Source: Bacillota bacterium (GTDB lineage: Bacteria > Bacillota_E > RBS10-35 > JAJYVN01). From it: 33,867 nucleotides of DNA. The notes below the pieces were generated by a model. The model searched no databases, was not told where the DNA came from, and worked only from the letters and a program-made list of their open reading frames with translations. Each line of letters starts with the position of its first letter. The stretch's first letter is position 1. Shown in pieces: positions 16,585-25,019 of the stretch. The stretch is from positions 1 to 33,867 of the forward strand of contig JAJZWQ010000009.1 in the NCBI GenBank assembly GCA_021846605.1, read 5' to 3'. The position numbers and the translations under genes are program-made.

Positions 16585-17792
16585 GCGTGGCGACGGCAAC
16601 CGCCGAGGTGGAACGCTGGATCGCGGGCCTGGAGGAGCCGGAATGGCTGACGGCCGCCCGGCGCCGGGCCGTGGCGTTGGAGTCGAGGAGCGCCATGCCG
16701 CGCTGGGACCGCACGGACATCTCGCGCCTGGATCTCGCATCCTTCGGGCCCCCGGACGGCACGGTGGAGGTCTGCGCGCCCGCGGGGGCCGGCGCCCGCG
16801 GTGTGCTGGCGGGCACGATCGCGGAGGTGGCGCGGCAGGCGCCCGAAGTCGTGCGCGCGCATCTGGGCGGCGTCGTGGCCGCCGGGGCGGGCAAGTTCGA
16901 GGCGCGGAACGCCGCCGCGCACCAGGGGTGCATCCTGTATGTGCCGCCCCGGGTGGAGCTGGAGAGCCCGGTGGAGATCACCTACCGTCTGCCCGCCGCG
17001 GCGGGGACGCAGTTTCATCCGCGGACGCTGATCGTCCTGGGCGAGGGCGCGTCCGCCAGCGTCTTCCAGCGGGAGCAGGGGGGCGGCGCCGCTGCGGCGC
17101 TGGTGACCTCCGTGGTCGAGGCGCGGGTCGCCGACCGCGCGCGCCTGCAGTTCACGGAATTGCAGAACTGGGGCGAGGGCGTCACCAACCTGACCACGCG
17201 CGGGGCCGACCTCGGCGCGGACGCCCGTGTGGAGTGGCTGGTGGGCGAGCTGGGCGGAGGACTGACGCGGAGTGGCACGCGCACGTACATGCGCGGCGCG
17301 GGGGGCCAGGCGCTGTCTTTGGTCCTGTTCTTCCCCTCGGGCCACCAGCACATGGACGTCCTGGCGAACCTCGTGCACGAGGGGATGCGCACCGATGGCC
17401 TCATGCTCGCCCGCGGGGTGCTCTCCGGTTGGGGACGCGGCATCTACCGCGGAACGTCGGAGATCCTGCGCGGGGCGCGCGGCTGCAACTCGCAGCAGAA
17501 GGAAAACGCCCTGCACCTGAGCCCCAACGTGCGCAGTGACGCCATCCCGGCGCTGTACATCCAGGAGAACGAGGTGCAGGCCGGACACGCGGCCACGACC
17601 GGCAAGGTGGATCCTGAGCAGATGTTCTATCTGGTCTCGCGGGGGCTGCCCGCGCGCGAGGCGGAGCGTCTGATCGTCCACGGCTTCTTCGCGCCTTTGG
17701 TGGAGCGCATTCCACTGGAGGGGGCCCGCGCGGAGCTCGCCGCGCTGATCGACCGCAAAATTGATCACGGGGACCGCCCCGTGGACGCATAG
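16581..17792 (+). CDS. sufD: Fe-S cluster assembly protein SufD
   Basis: SufD is the beta-helical subunit that pairs with SufB and SufC in cluster assembly. The 403-residue product carries the C-terminal core signature RSDAIPALYIQENEVQAGHA, followed by GKVDPEQMFYLVSRGLPAREAERLIVHGF, typical of SufD. The middle beta-helix has FTELQNWGEGVTNLTTRGADLG. An N-terminal helical part (EEPEWLTAARRRAVA) also fits. The GTG start overlaps the sufC stop; a second GTG 6 nt on is an alternative. A separate sufB gene is not found anywhere in this window, which is unusual for a suf operon. Confidence 0.9.
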   Translation: MSVATATAEVERWIAGLEEPEWLTAARRRAVALESRSAMPRWDRTDISRLDLASFGPPDGTVEVCAPAGAGARGVLAGTIAEVARQAPEVVRAHLGGVVAAGAGKFEARNAAAHQGCILYVPPRVELESPVEITYRLPAAAGTQFHPRTLIVLGEGASASVFQREQGGGAAAALVTSVVEARVADRARLQFTELQNWGEGVTNLTTRGADLGADARVEWLVGELGGGLTRSGTRTYMRGAGGQALSLVLFFPSGHQHMDVLANLVHEGMRTDGLMLARGVLSGWGRGIYRGTSEILRGARGCNSQQKENALHLSPNVRSDAIPALYIQENEVQAGHAATTGKVDPEQMFYLVSRGLPAREAERLIVHGFFAPLVERIPLEGARAELAALIDRKIDHGDRPVDA

Positions 17793-17805
17793 GGAAGTGA
17801 CGGCG

Positions 17806-19068
17806 GTGGCGGAGGGCATGGCGGTGCAGTCGGCGGTGGCGGCGCTGGATCCCGAGCGCGTGCGCGGAGACTTCCCCATCCTGGGACGGTGCGTGCATGG
17901 TCACCCGTTGGTCTATCTGGACAACGCGGCGACGACACAGAAGCCGGCCGTGGTGATCGACGCCGAGGCCGAGGTGTATCGGCGGTACAACGCCAACGTG
18001 CACCGGGCGATCCACACCCTGGGCGAGGAGGCCACCGCCGCCTACGAGGCGGCTCGGCGCACCGTCGCCGCGTTCGTCGGGGCGACCGATCCCCGCGGTC
18101 TCGTCTTCGTGCGCAACGCCACGGAGGCGTTGAACCTGGTGGCCTGGGCCTGGGGCCGTCGGCGGCTGCGCGCGGGCGACGAGGTGCTGCTGACGCCCAT
18201 GGAGCACCACAGCAACCTCGTTCCCTGGCAACTGGTGGCCGCTGAGACCGGGGCCCGGCTACGCTTCATGCCGCTGACCGACGCGGGGACCATCGATCTG
18301 GACGCGGTCCGCGCGCAGGGCCTGATCGGGGCCCGCACGCGGGTCGTGACCTTCACCCAGGCCAGCAACGTTCTGGGCACGCTGACCCCGGCCCGCCAGA
18401 TCTGCGCCCTGGCCCGCCAGGCCGGGGCGATCAGCATCGTCGATGCGGCCCAGAGCGTGCCCCATCTGCGCGTGGATGTCGGGGAACTGGGGTGCGACTT
18501 CCTGGCCTTTTCCGGGCACAAGATGTATGGGCCGTTGGGCATCGGGGCTCTGTGGGGCCGGCCGGCGGTGCTGGAGGAGACCGAGCCCTTCCTTGGTGGC
18601 GGCGAGATGATCCTGCATGTGGATCTGGAGCGGTCGACGTGGAACGAGATCCCGTACAAGTTTGAGGCGGGCACACCCAACGTCGCCGGGGCGGTCGGGA
18701 TGGCGGCCGCCTGTGACTACCTGTCTCGCCTGGGGATGGGGGCGGTGGAGCGCCACGAGGCGGGGCTCACGGCGTATGCCCTGGAGCGGCTGCGGGCGCT
18801 GCCCGGGTTGATGGTGTACGGGCCGGACGCACCGCGCGGGGCCCTGGTGGCGTTCAACGTCGAGGGCCTGCACCCCCATGACCTGGCCCAGTTCCTGGAT
18901 CAGCAGGGCGTCGCGGTTCGGGCCGGCCATCACTGCGCCCAGCCCCTGATGACCCACCTGGGCGTCGTCGCCACGACACGGGCCAGCTTCGGTGTGTACA
19001 ATACGGCGGCGGAGGTCGATGCGCTGTGCACCGCGATCCTCCAGGCACGGGAGTTTTTCCATGCCTGA
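17806..19068 (+). CDS. sufS: Cysteine desulfurase SufS
   Basis: SufS removes sulfur from cysteine with PLP and passes it to SufU. The roughly 420-residue product has VYLDNAATTQKP near the N terminus and MEHHSNLVPWQ. The PLP lysine is in FSGHKMYGPLG (Lys239 with this start). The catalytic cysteine is in VRAGHHCAQPLM (Cys377), the class II SufS pattern. Several in-frame starts exist (GTG 17797, GTG 17806, ATG 17818). The middle one is best spaced from AGGGAAG. The gene overlaps sufU by 8 nt. Confidence 0.95.
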   Translation: MAEGMAVQSAVAALDPERVRGDFPILGRCVHGHPLVYLDNAATTQKPAVVIDAEAEVYRRYNANVHRAIHTLGEEATAAYEAARRTVAAFVGATDPRGLVFVRNATEALNLVAWAWGRRRLRAGDEVLLTPMEHHSNLVPWQLVAAETGARLRFMPLTDAGTIDLDAVRAQGLIGARTRVVTFTQASNVLGTLTPARQICALARQAGAISIVDAAQSVPHLRVDVGELGCDFLAFSGHKMYGPLGIGALWGRPAVLEETEPFLGGGEMILHVDLERSTWNEIPYKFEAGTPNVAGAVGMAAACDYLSRLGMGAVERHEAGLTAYALERLRALPGLMVYGPDAPRGALVAFNVEGLHPHDLAQFLDQQGVAVRAGHHCAQPLMTHLGVVATTRASFGVYNTAAEVDALCTAILQAREFFHA

Positions 19069-19516
19069 CATGACGGACGGGCCGCTGGACGAACTCTACC
19101 GCGAGGTCATCCTTGACCACTACCGCAGCCCCCGCAATCGCGGCCGGGTCGAGGGGCCTGAGGCGACCGGCGTCGAGTTGCAGAACCCCACATGCGGTGA
19201 CGAGATCCACCTGACGCTGGCCGTGCGTGACGGGCACATCGCGGATGTGCGCTTCGAGGGCCGCGGCTGCTCGATCAGCATGGCGTCGGCCTCGATGCTG
19301 ACCGAGGCCCTGCGCGGCAAGACACCGGAGGAGGCGCTGGCCCTCAGCCAGGCCTTCAAGGGGATGCTGCACGGTACGGCGTCGGCGGACGACGAGGCGT
19401 TGGGGGACTTGGCGGCGCTGTCCGGGGTGGCGCAGTTCCCCGTGCGGGTCAAATGCGCCACCCTGGCCTGGAATGCCCTTCAGCGGGCGCTTGGCGCGGT
19501 AGGCGCGGCGGACTGA
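19061..19516 (+). CDS. sufU: SufU, zinc-dependent sulfurtransferase of the SUF system
   Basis: SufU accepts persulfide sulfur from SufS in Gram-positive-type SUF systems. The 151-residue product has the three zinc cysteines and the aspartate: Cys45 and Asp47 in NPTCGDEI, Cys70 in GRGCSIS, and Cys132 in RVKCATLAWN. An insertion between Cys70 and Cys132 relative to IscU is the usual SufU feature. The ATG has GGGAG about 7 nt upstream and begins inside the end of sufS. A second ATG 9 nt later is possible. Its presence supports a Bacillota- or Actinomycetota-like host. Confidence 0.94.
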   Translation: MPDMTDGPLDELYREVILDHYRSPRNRGRVEGPEATGVELQNPTCGDEIHLTLAVRDGHIADVRFEGRGCSISMASASMLTEALRGKTPEEALALSQAFKGMLHGTASADDEALGDLAALSGVAQFPVRVKCATLAWNALQRALGAVGAAD

Positions 19517-19539
19517 GGGCCGGACAGGGGGGGCCTGGC

Positions 19540-20091
19540 GTGGGCGCGGTCGCGGCCAGCACACCTGCGGGCGAGGAGGCCCGGGAGCTCTGCCTGCGCG
19601 AGCTTGCGGCGCGGGGGGTGACCGCCGCCGACATCGCCGTGCTCGTGCGGGAATTGCAGCGTCGCTATGTCCCCGGGTTGGAGGTGCCCGCCTGCCTGGA
19701 GGCGGTGCATGCCGTTCTGGGCAAGCGCGAGGTCTGTAACGCGCTGCTCACCGGCATCGCCCTGGACCGTCTGGCAGAGGCCGGGGCTCTGCCCGAGCCG
19801 CTGCAGAGCACTCTGGTGCGGGACGACCCCCTGTACGGCATCGACGAGGTGCTGGCGCTCTCGGTCGTGAACATCTATGGAAGCATCGGACTGACGAACT
19901 TCGGCTATCTGGACAAGGTCAAGCCCGGCGTGGTGGGTGCCGTGGACCGGGCTGGTCATGTCGCTGGCCGCTGCAACACCTTCCTGGACGATCTGATCGC
20001 CGCGGTGGTGGCGGCCGCTGCGGCGCGCCTGGCGCACCGTCAGCGCGACACGCTGGGCAGCGGCGCGTCAGGGGTCGCGTCGGACGCCTGA
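19540..20091 (+). CDS. pgpA: Phosphatidylglycerophosphatase A (YutG-type PgpA)
   Basis: PgpA dephosphorylates phosphatidylglycerophosphate to phosphatidylglycerol. The 183-residue product matches the YutG/LtrC branch. It has RGVTAADIAVLVRELQRRYVPGL, GKREVCNALLTGIALD and LPEPLQSTLVRDDPLYGIDE. VNIYGSIGLTNFGYLDKVKPG and NTFLDDLIAAVVAAAAARLAHR complete the match. No transmembrane helices are evident, as in this branch. The GTG start is 23 nt after sufU behind GGGGGGG, so it is probably transcribed with suf. There is no obvious mechanistic link to Fe-S assembly. Confidence 0.9.
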   Translation: MGAVAASTPAGEEARELCLRELAARGVTAADIAVLVRELQRRYVPGLEVPACLEAVHAVLGKREVCNALLTGIALDRLAEAGALPEPLQSTLVRDDPLYGIDEVLALSVVNIYGSIGLTNFGYLDKVKPGVVGAVDRAGHVAGRCNTFLDDLIAAVVAAAAARLAHRQRDTLGSGASGVASDA

Positions 20092-20107
20092 CGCGGGAGA
20101 GGGGCGG

Positions 20108-21148
20108 GTGGTGGTGGGCCTGGAGTCCTTGGATGACGTCGACGGCCGGCTGCTGAACCGGATTCAGGAGGACTTCCCCCTGGCCCCGAAACCCTATGCG
20201 GTCCTGGGGAGCGCCATGGGCCTCACCGAGGACGCGGTCCTGGAGCGGATCGCGCGGCTGCGGGGGGAGCGGATCATCCGGCAGATCAGCGCCATCTTCG
20301 ACACCCGCGCCCTGGGATACCAGTCGACCCTGGTGGCCATGCGCTTTGCGCCAGAGGACCTGGAGCGCGGGGCGGCGATGGTGTCCGCGCACCCCGGCGT
20401 GAGCCACAACTACGCGCGGCGCCACCACTTCAACCTCTGGTTCACACTGGCGGTCCCGCCCGGACAGGACGTGGCGCAGGCGGTCGACGCCCTGGGTCGC
20501 CGGGCTGGCGCGCTGGACGTGCGCCTCTTGCCGACCTTGCGGCTGTTCAAGATCGGTGTCCGCCTGGACGTGACGGGGGAACGGGGCCCCCAGGCCCGCG
20601 AGGGGGCTCGGGTGTATGGGGGTGCCGAGGTGGAGCGCGGTCGGTCGGCGCCGCTCTCCGCGCGCGACATCGCGTTCATCCGCCAACTGCAGCGGGACCT
20701 GGCCCATGTGCCCCGCCCCTTCGACGCTTACGCCCAGGCCCTGGGATGCACGCTGGCGGGGTTGTTCGGCTGGTGCGCGGAAATGACCGCGGCGGGGAAG
20801 ATGCGGCGCTTTGCCGCCGTGCTCCGCCACCAGCGGGCCGGGTTCGTGAGCAACGCCATGGGCGTGTGGCGCGTACCGCCCGAGCGCGTGGAGGAGGTGG
20901 GGTCGGTGATGGCCTCCTTCGCGGCGGTCAGCCACTGCTACGAACGGCCCGTCTATCCCGACTTCCCGTACAACCTGTACACCATGGTGCACGGCCGTAC
21001 GCGCGACGAATGCCTGGCCACGCTGGATGCGATCGCCGCGCGCACCGGCATCACCGAACACGACTATCTGTGGAGCAGCCGGGAGTTCAAGAAGGAGCGG
21101 GTCGTGTACTTCGAGGAGGAGGATGCCGTGCCGGCGGCCGGGGTGTGA
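20108..21148 (+). CDS. ahbAB: Siroheme decarboxylase, AhbA-AhbB fusion (duplicated Lrp/AsnC-like)
   Basis: AhbA and AhbB normally form a heterodimer that decarboxylates siroheme to 12,18-didecarboxysiroheme in the alternative heme (and heme d1) pathway. This 346-residue protein contains both halves. The first runs about 1-165, with a helix-turn-helix-like start (LDDVDGRLLNRIQEDFPL) and NYARRHHFNLWFTL. The second runs about 175-346, with a second winged-helix start (LSARDIAFIRQLQRDLAHV) and the AhbB signature SHCYERPVYPDFPYNLYTMV. The HTH regions are probably structural relics. It follows pgpA by 16 nt. The hem operon upstream makes sirohydrochlorin, its precursor substrate. A plain transcription factor is unlikely. 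Confidence 0.85.
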   Translation: MVVGLESLDDVDGRLLNRIQEDFPLAPKPYAVLGSAMGLTEDAVLERIARLRGERIIRQISAIFDTRALGYQSTLVAMRFAPEDLERGAAMVSAHPGVSHNYARRHHFNLWFTLAVPPGQDVAQAVDALGRRAGALDVRLLPTLRLFKIGVRLDVTGERGPQAREGARVYGGAEVERGRSAPLSARDIAFIRQLQRDLAHVPRPFDAYAQALGCTLAGLFGWCAEMTAAGKMRRFAAVLRHQRAGFVSNAMGVWRVPPERVEEVGSVMASFAAVSHCYERPVYPDFPYNLYTMVHGRTRDECLATLDAIAARTGITEHDYLWSSREFKKERVVYFEEEDAVPAAGV

Positions 21149-21240
21149 TGCCATGATGGGTTGCCGGAAGGAATCGGGGCATCCAGAGCGTACAGTACAT
21201 ACAAGCGGGTTTGGGATGGTAGGCGGAAGGGGCGAGGCAG

Positions 21241-22347
<1,107 letters not shown>

Positions 22348-22366
22348 AAGGGGTCCATCCAGGAAG

Positions 22367-22402
22367 GCGAGGACGGCTGCGGTATACCGCAGCCGTCCTC
22401 GC
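22367..22402 (+). terminator. Perfect 36-nt palindrome, probable terminator
   Basis: Starting 20 nt after the ABC ATPase stop, an 18-bp perfect inverted repeat begins GCGAGGACGGCTGCGG and turns on TATA. It would form a very stable hairpin, but there is no T-run on either side. It is likely a bidirectional or rho-assisted terminator or an RNA-stabilising stem. Its full symmetry also allows a protein-binding site. Confidence 0.6.
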
Positions 22403-22529
22403 GCTTGCGTACCAGCAGAGGCGCGTGCGCCCCCGGGCGGGCCGCCGGGGCGCTGGGGATCGTTACCCGGAAGTGGGAACCAGCCGGGATCGCGCGACGT
22501 CTCACTCTCTCGGGGGGGGAGACGGGCGG

Positions 22530-23279
22530 GTGGCCTTGATCGAGATGCGCGGAATCGGGCGCTGGTACGGGACCGGCCGGACAGCGGTTCATGCCCTGCG
22601 CGATGTGGATCTGACCGTGGACTCGGGAGAGTTCGTTTCCGTCATGGGCCCCTCGGGGTCCGGGAAGTCCACACTCATGAACCTGCTCGGGCTCCTCGAC
22701 CGGCCGAGCACAGGCTCCTACCGGATCGCGGGGCGTGCCATGGAGCGGCTCAACGGTTGGGAGCAGGCGCGCGAGCGGAACCGGCGTATCGGTTTCGTCT
22801 TTCAAAACTTCTTCCTGTTGCCCCGCGTCACGCTGCTGGACAACGTCGCCGTGCCGTTGGTCTACCGGGGCATGGGGCACGGGGAACGCATGCGTCGAGC
22901 GACGGCGGCCCTTGAGGCTGTCGGCCTGGAGAGCCTGGGCGGGCGGCGGCCGACCCAGGTTTCGGGTGGGCAACAACAGCGCGCGGCGATCGCCCGGGCC
23001 CTGGTGGGCGAACCGTCCCTGCTGCTCGCCGACGAGCCCACGGGCGCGTTGGATTCGCGCACGGGCGAGGGTATCATGGCGCTGTTCCAGCAACTGAACG
23101 CGCGGGGTCTGACCATCCTCCAGGTGACGCACGAACCGGATATCGCCCGCCACGGCGCCCGGATCGTCCGGCTGCGTGACGGGCGGCTGCAGCAGGACGG
23201 GCCGGTGACCGACCGTCTGCTGGCCGCCCAGGTGCTGGCGGAGTGGTCGGCCGAGGAGGGGGAACAGGGTGCGTCTTAG
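22530..23279 (+). CDS. MacB/LolD-type ABC exporter ATPase
   Basis: This 249-residue ATP-binding subunit of a mechanotransducing (type VII) ABC system has Walker A GPSGSGKST (40-48), Q-loop FVFQNFFLLPRV and signature QVSGGQQQRAAIARAL. Walker B is LLLADEPTGALDSRT, and the switch is LQVTHEPDIARH. The TLLDNVAVPLVYRG segment is typical of the MacB/LolD/YknY group. The GTG start follows GGGGGGGGAGA. It overlaps the adaptor gene by 11 nt, and the cognate permease follows, so the three genes form one exporter operon. The substrate is unknown; YknXYZ and MacAB relatives export peptides, toxins or antibiotics. Confidence 0.92.
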   Translation: MALIEMRGIGRWYGTGRTAVHALRDVDLTVDSGEFVSVMGPSGSGKSTLMNLLGLLDRPSTGSYRIAGRAMERLNGWEQARERNRRIGFVFQNFFLLPRVTLLDNVAVPLVYRGMGHGERMRRATAALEAVGLESLGGRRPTQVSGGQQQRAAIARALVGEPSLLLADEPTGALDSRTGEGIMALFQQLNARGLTILQVTHEPDIARHGARIVRLRDGRLQQDGPVTDRLLAAQVLAEWSAEEGEQGAS

Positions 23280-25017
23280 CGGGGTGGTTGCGCTGGTGGT
23301 GGTGGTGGGGGCTCTGGGCGCGGGCGCCTATTACGCCAAGCAGCGTCTGGCGGCGGCGACGGCCCCGCCGCCGCCGCAGTATGCGACCGCCACCGTGACC
23401 ACCGGTACCATGGTGGCCGACGTGCTGGGCTACGGTTCGCTGAACCCGGTGTATGAAGCCCCGCTGCGGGTCTCCGCCTCCGGACAGGTACAGAAGATCG
23501 ACGTTCAGCAGGGCGACATCGTGCACACCGGGGAGGTCCTGGCCACGCTGACCAACCCGCAGTTGGTCCAGACGATCGCCACGGACAAGGCCCAGGTGCA
23601 GAGCGCCCTGCAGGCGCTGGCCAACGCCCTGGACGTCCCTGTGAGCCAGGCGATGACGGTGTCCGCGAACAGCAGTATCCCGGTCACCGCGCCGCAGACC
23701 GGCCGGTTGGAGCAACTGTCGCTGGCCGTGGGGTCCTCGGTCAAGCAGGGGGCCACCGTCGCGAACATCGTCAACGACAAGCAGGTCGAGATCGATCTCA
23801 ACCTGGTGCCCTACGACGCGGCGCACGCGCAGGTGGGTGACCCGGTGCAGGTGCGGTTCTCGCAGTTCTCCGGGTCGGTCAGCGGCGTGGTGAGTTCCAT
23901 CGCGACCAACCCCGTGCCCGGATCCTCGGGCTTCACCTACCCGACCGTGGTCACGCTGCAGAACCCCGGCCTGCTCGTCCCCAATATGGCCGGCACGATG
24001 ACCATCACGGAGAACGGCGCCCCGTTCCCGGTGCCCGGTACCGTGAAGATCTCCGGTTACGGCCAGTCGACCACGGTGATCAGTCCGATCACGGGCACGG
24101 TCGAGTCGCTGGGGGCCCAGGATAACGCCTGGGTGGCCCAGGGGCAGAACCTCATGTCGCTGGGGGGGCCGGCGGCCATCTCCGCGATTGATCAGGCCCG
24201 CCAGGCCGTCACCAACGCGCAGCAGACGCTGCAACAGGCCGAACAACAGCAGGCCAGCCTCACGGTCACCAGCACGCTGAACGGGACGGTCGGCTTCCTG
24301 TTCCTTCAGCCCGGTGAGACGGTCAACTCAGGCGCCCTGGTCGCCCAGGTCTTCAATTCGCAGAGCATGAACCTCACCATCCAGGTCTCGGAGTTGCAGA
24401 TCGCCTCGGTGCATACGGGGCAGAGCGTGGAGGTCACCACACCCGGGCTGCCCGGAAAGGTGTTCAGCGGGCAGGTGTCCTCGATCAATACCACGGGTAC
24501 CGCGCAGAACGGCCTGGCGTCCTTCGGGGTGGACATCAGCGTGGCCTCGACCAGCGGCCTGCGGCCCGGCATGACGGCGGATGCGCGCATCGTGATCGCC
24601 ACGGTCCACAACGCGCTGCTCGTACCGGTGGTGGCGGTGCTGCCGGATGGGACCGGGGCCGAGGTGGAGGTCCTCCAGAACGGCAAGTTGGAGGCGGTGC
24701 CGGTCAAGGTGGGCCTGGTCAACAGCACGGAGGCGCAGATCCTCTCCGGTCTCCAGGCGGGTGAGACCGTGGTGACCGGCGCCGCGGGGACGGTCCCGAC
24801 GCCCGTCACCGGAACGGCCACGACCGGCACGGGGACGGGAACGAGTGGCACCGGGACGTACGTGTCGCCGCACCCCATCCAGCCGGGGTCGCCGGGCAAG
24901 ACCATCACGGGTGGCACCCATCCCGGGGCCGCAGTCGTGACCAGCAGCGTCCCAGCGAATCCCCCGGTGACCAAGGCGGCGTCTGGACGCGCCGTCCGAA
25001 CGGCGGGGAAGGCGTAG
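23269..25017 (+). CDS. Periplasmic/extracytoplasmic adaptor of the ABC exporter (HlyD/MacA/YknX-like)
   Basis: This 582-residue protein has one N-terminal membrane anchor (residues 3-20, hydrophobic LSGVVALVVVVGALGAGAY). Four lipoyl-half-like glycine turns follow: SASGQV (about 69), APQTGR (about 141), SPITGTV (about 273) and STLNGTV (about 335). Ala/Gln-rich helical segments lie between each pair, suggesting two lipoyl-hairpin units in tandem. Beta-barrel and membrane-proximal domains lie after about 360. The last 80 residues are a Thr/Gly/Pro-rich linker. The GTG start overlaps the ATPase stop and follows GAGGAGGGGGAA. At nearly 600 residues it is longer than typical MacA or YknX (about 370-400). 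Confidence 0.88.
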   Translation: MRLSGVVALVVVVGALGAGAYYAKQRLAAATAPPPPQYATATVTTGTMVADVLGYGSLNPVYEAPLRVSASGQVQKIDVQQGDIVHTGEVLATLTNPQLVQTIATDKAQVQSALQALANALDVPVSQAMTVSANSSIPVTAPQTGRLEQLSLAVGSSVKQGATVANIVNDKQVEIDLNLVPYDAAHAQVGDPVQVRFSQFSGSVSGVVSSIATNPVPGSSGFTYPTVVTLQNPGLLVPNMAGTMTITENGAPFPVPGTVKISGYGQSTTVISPITGTVESLGAQDNAWVAQGQNLMSLGGPAAISAIDQARQAVTNAQQTLQQAEQQQASLTVTSTLNGTVGFLFLQPGETVNSGALVAQVFNSQSMNLTIQVSELQIASVHTGQSVEVTTPGLPGKVFSGQVSSINTTGTAQNGLASFGVDISVASTSGLRPGMTADARIVIATVHNALLVPVVAVLPDGTGAEVEVLQNGKLEAVPVKVGLVNSTEAQILSGLQAGETVVTGAAGTVPTPVTGTATTGTGTGTSGTGTYVSPHPIQPGSPGKTITGGTHPGAAVVTSSVPANPPVTKAASGRAVRTAGKA

Positions 25018-25019
25018 CC

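Noticed and set aside
20108..21148. Lrp/AsnC-type transcription regulator
   Set aside because: Duplicated domains with the AhbB signature ERPVYPDFPYN and the siroheme gene context fit siroheme decarboxylase much better.
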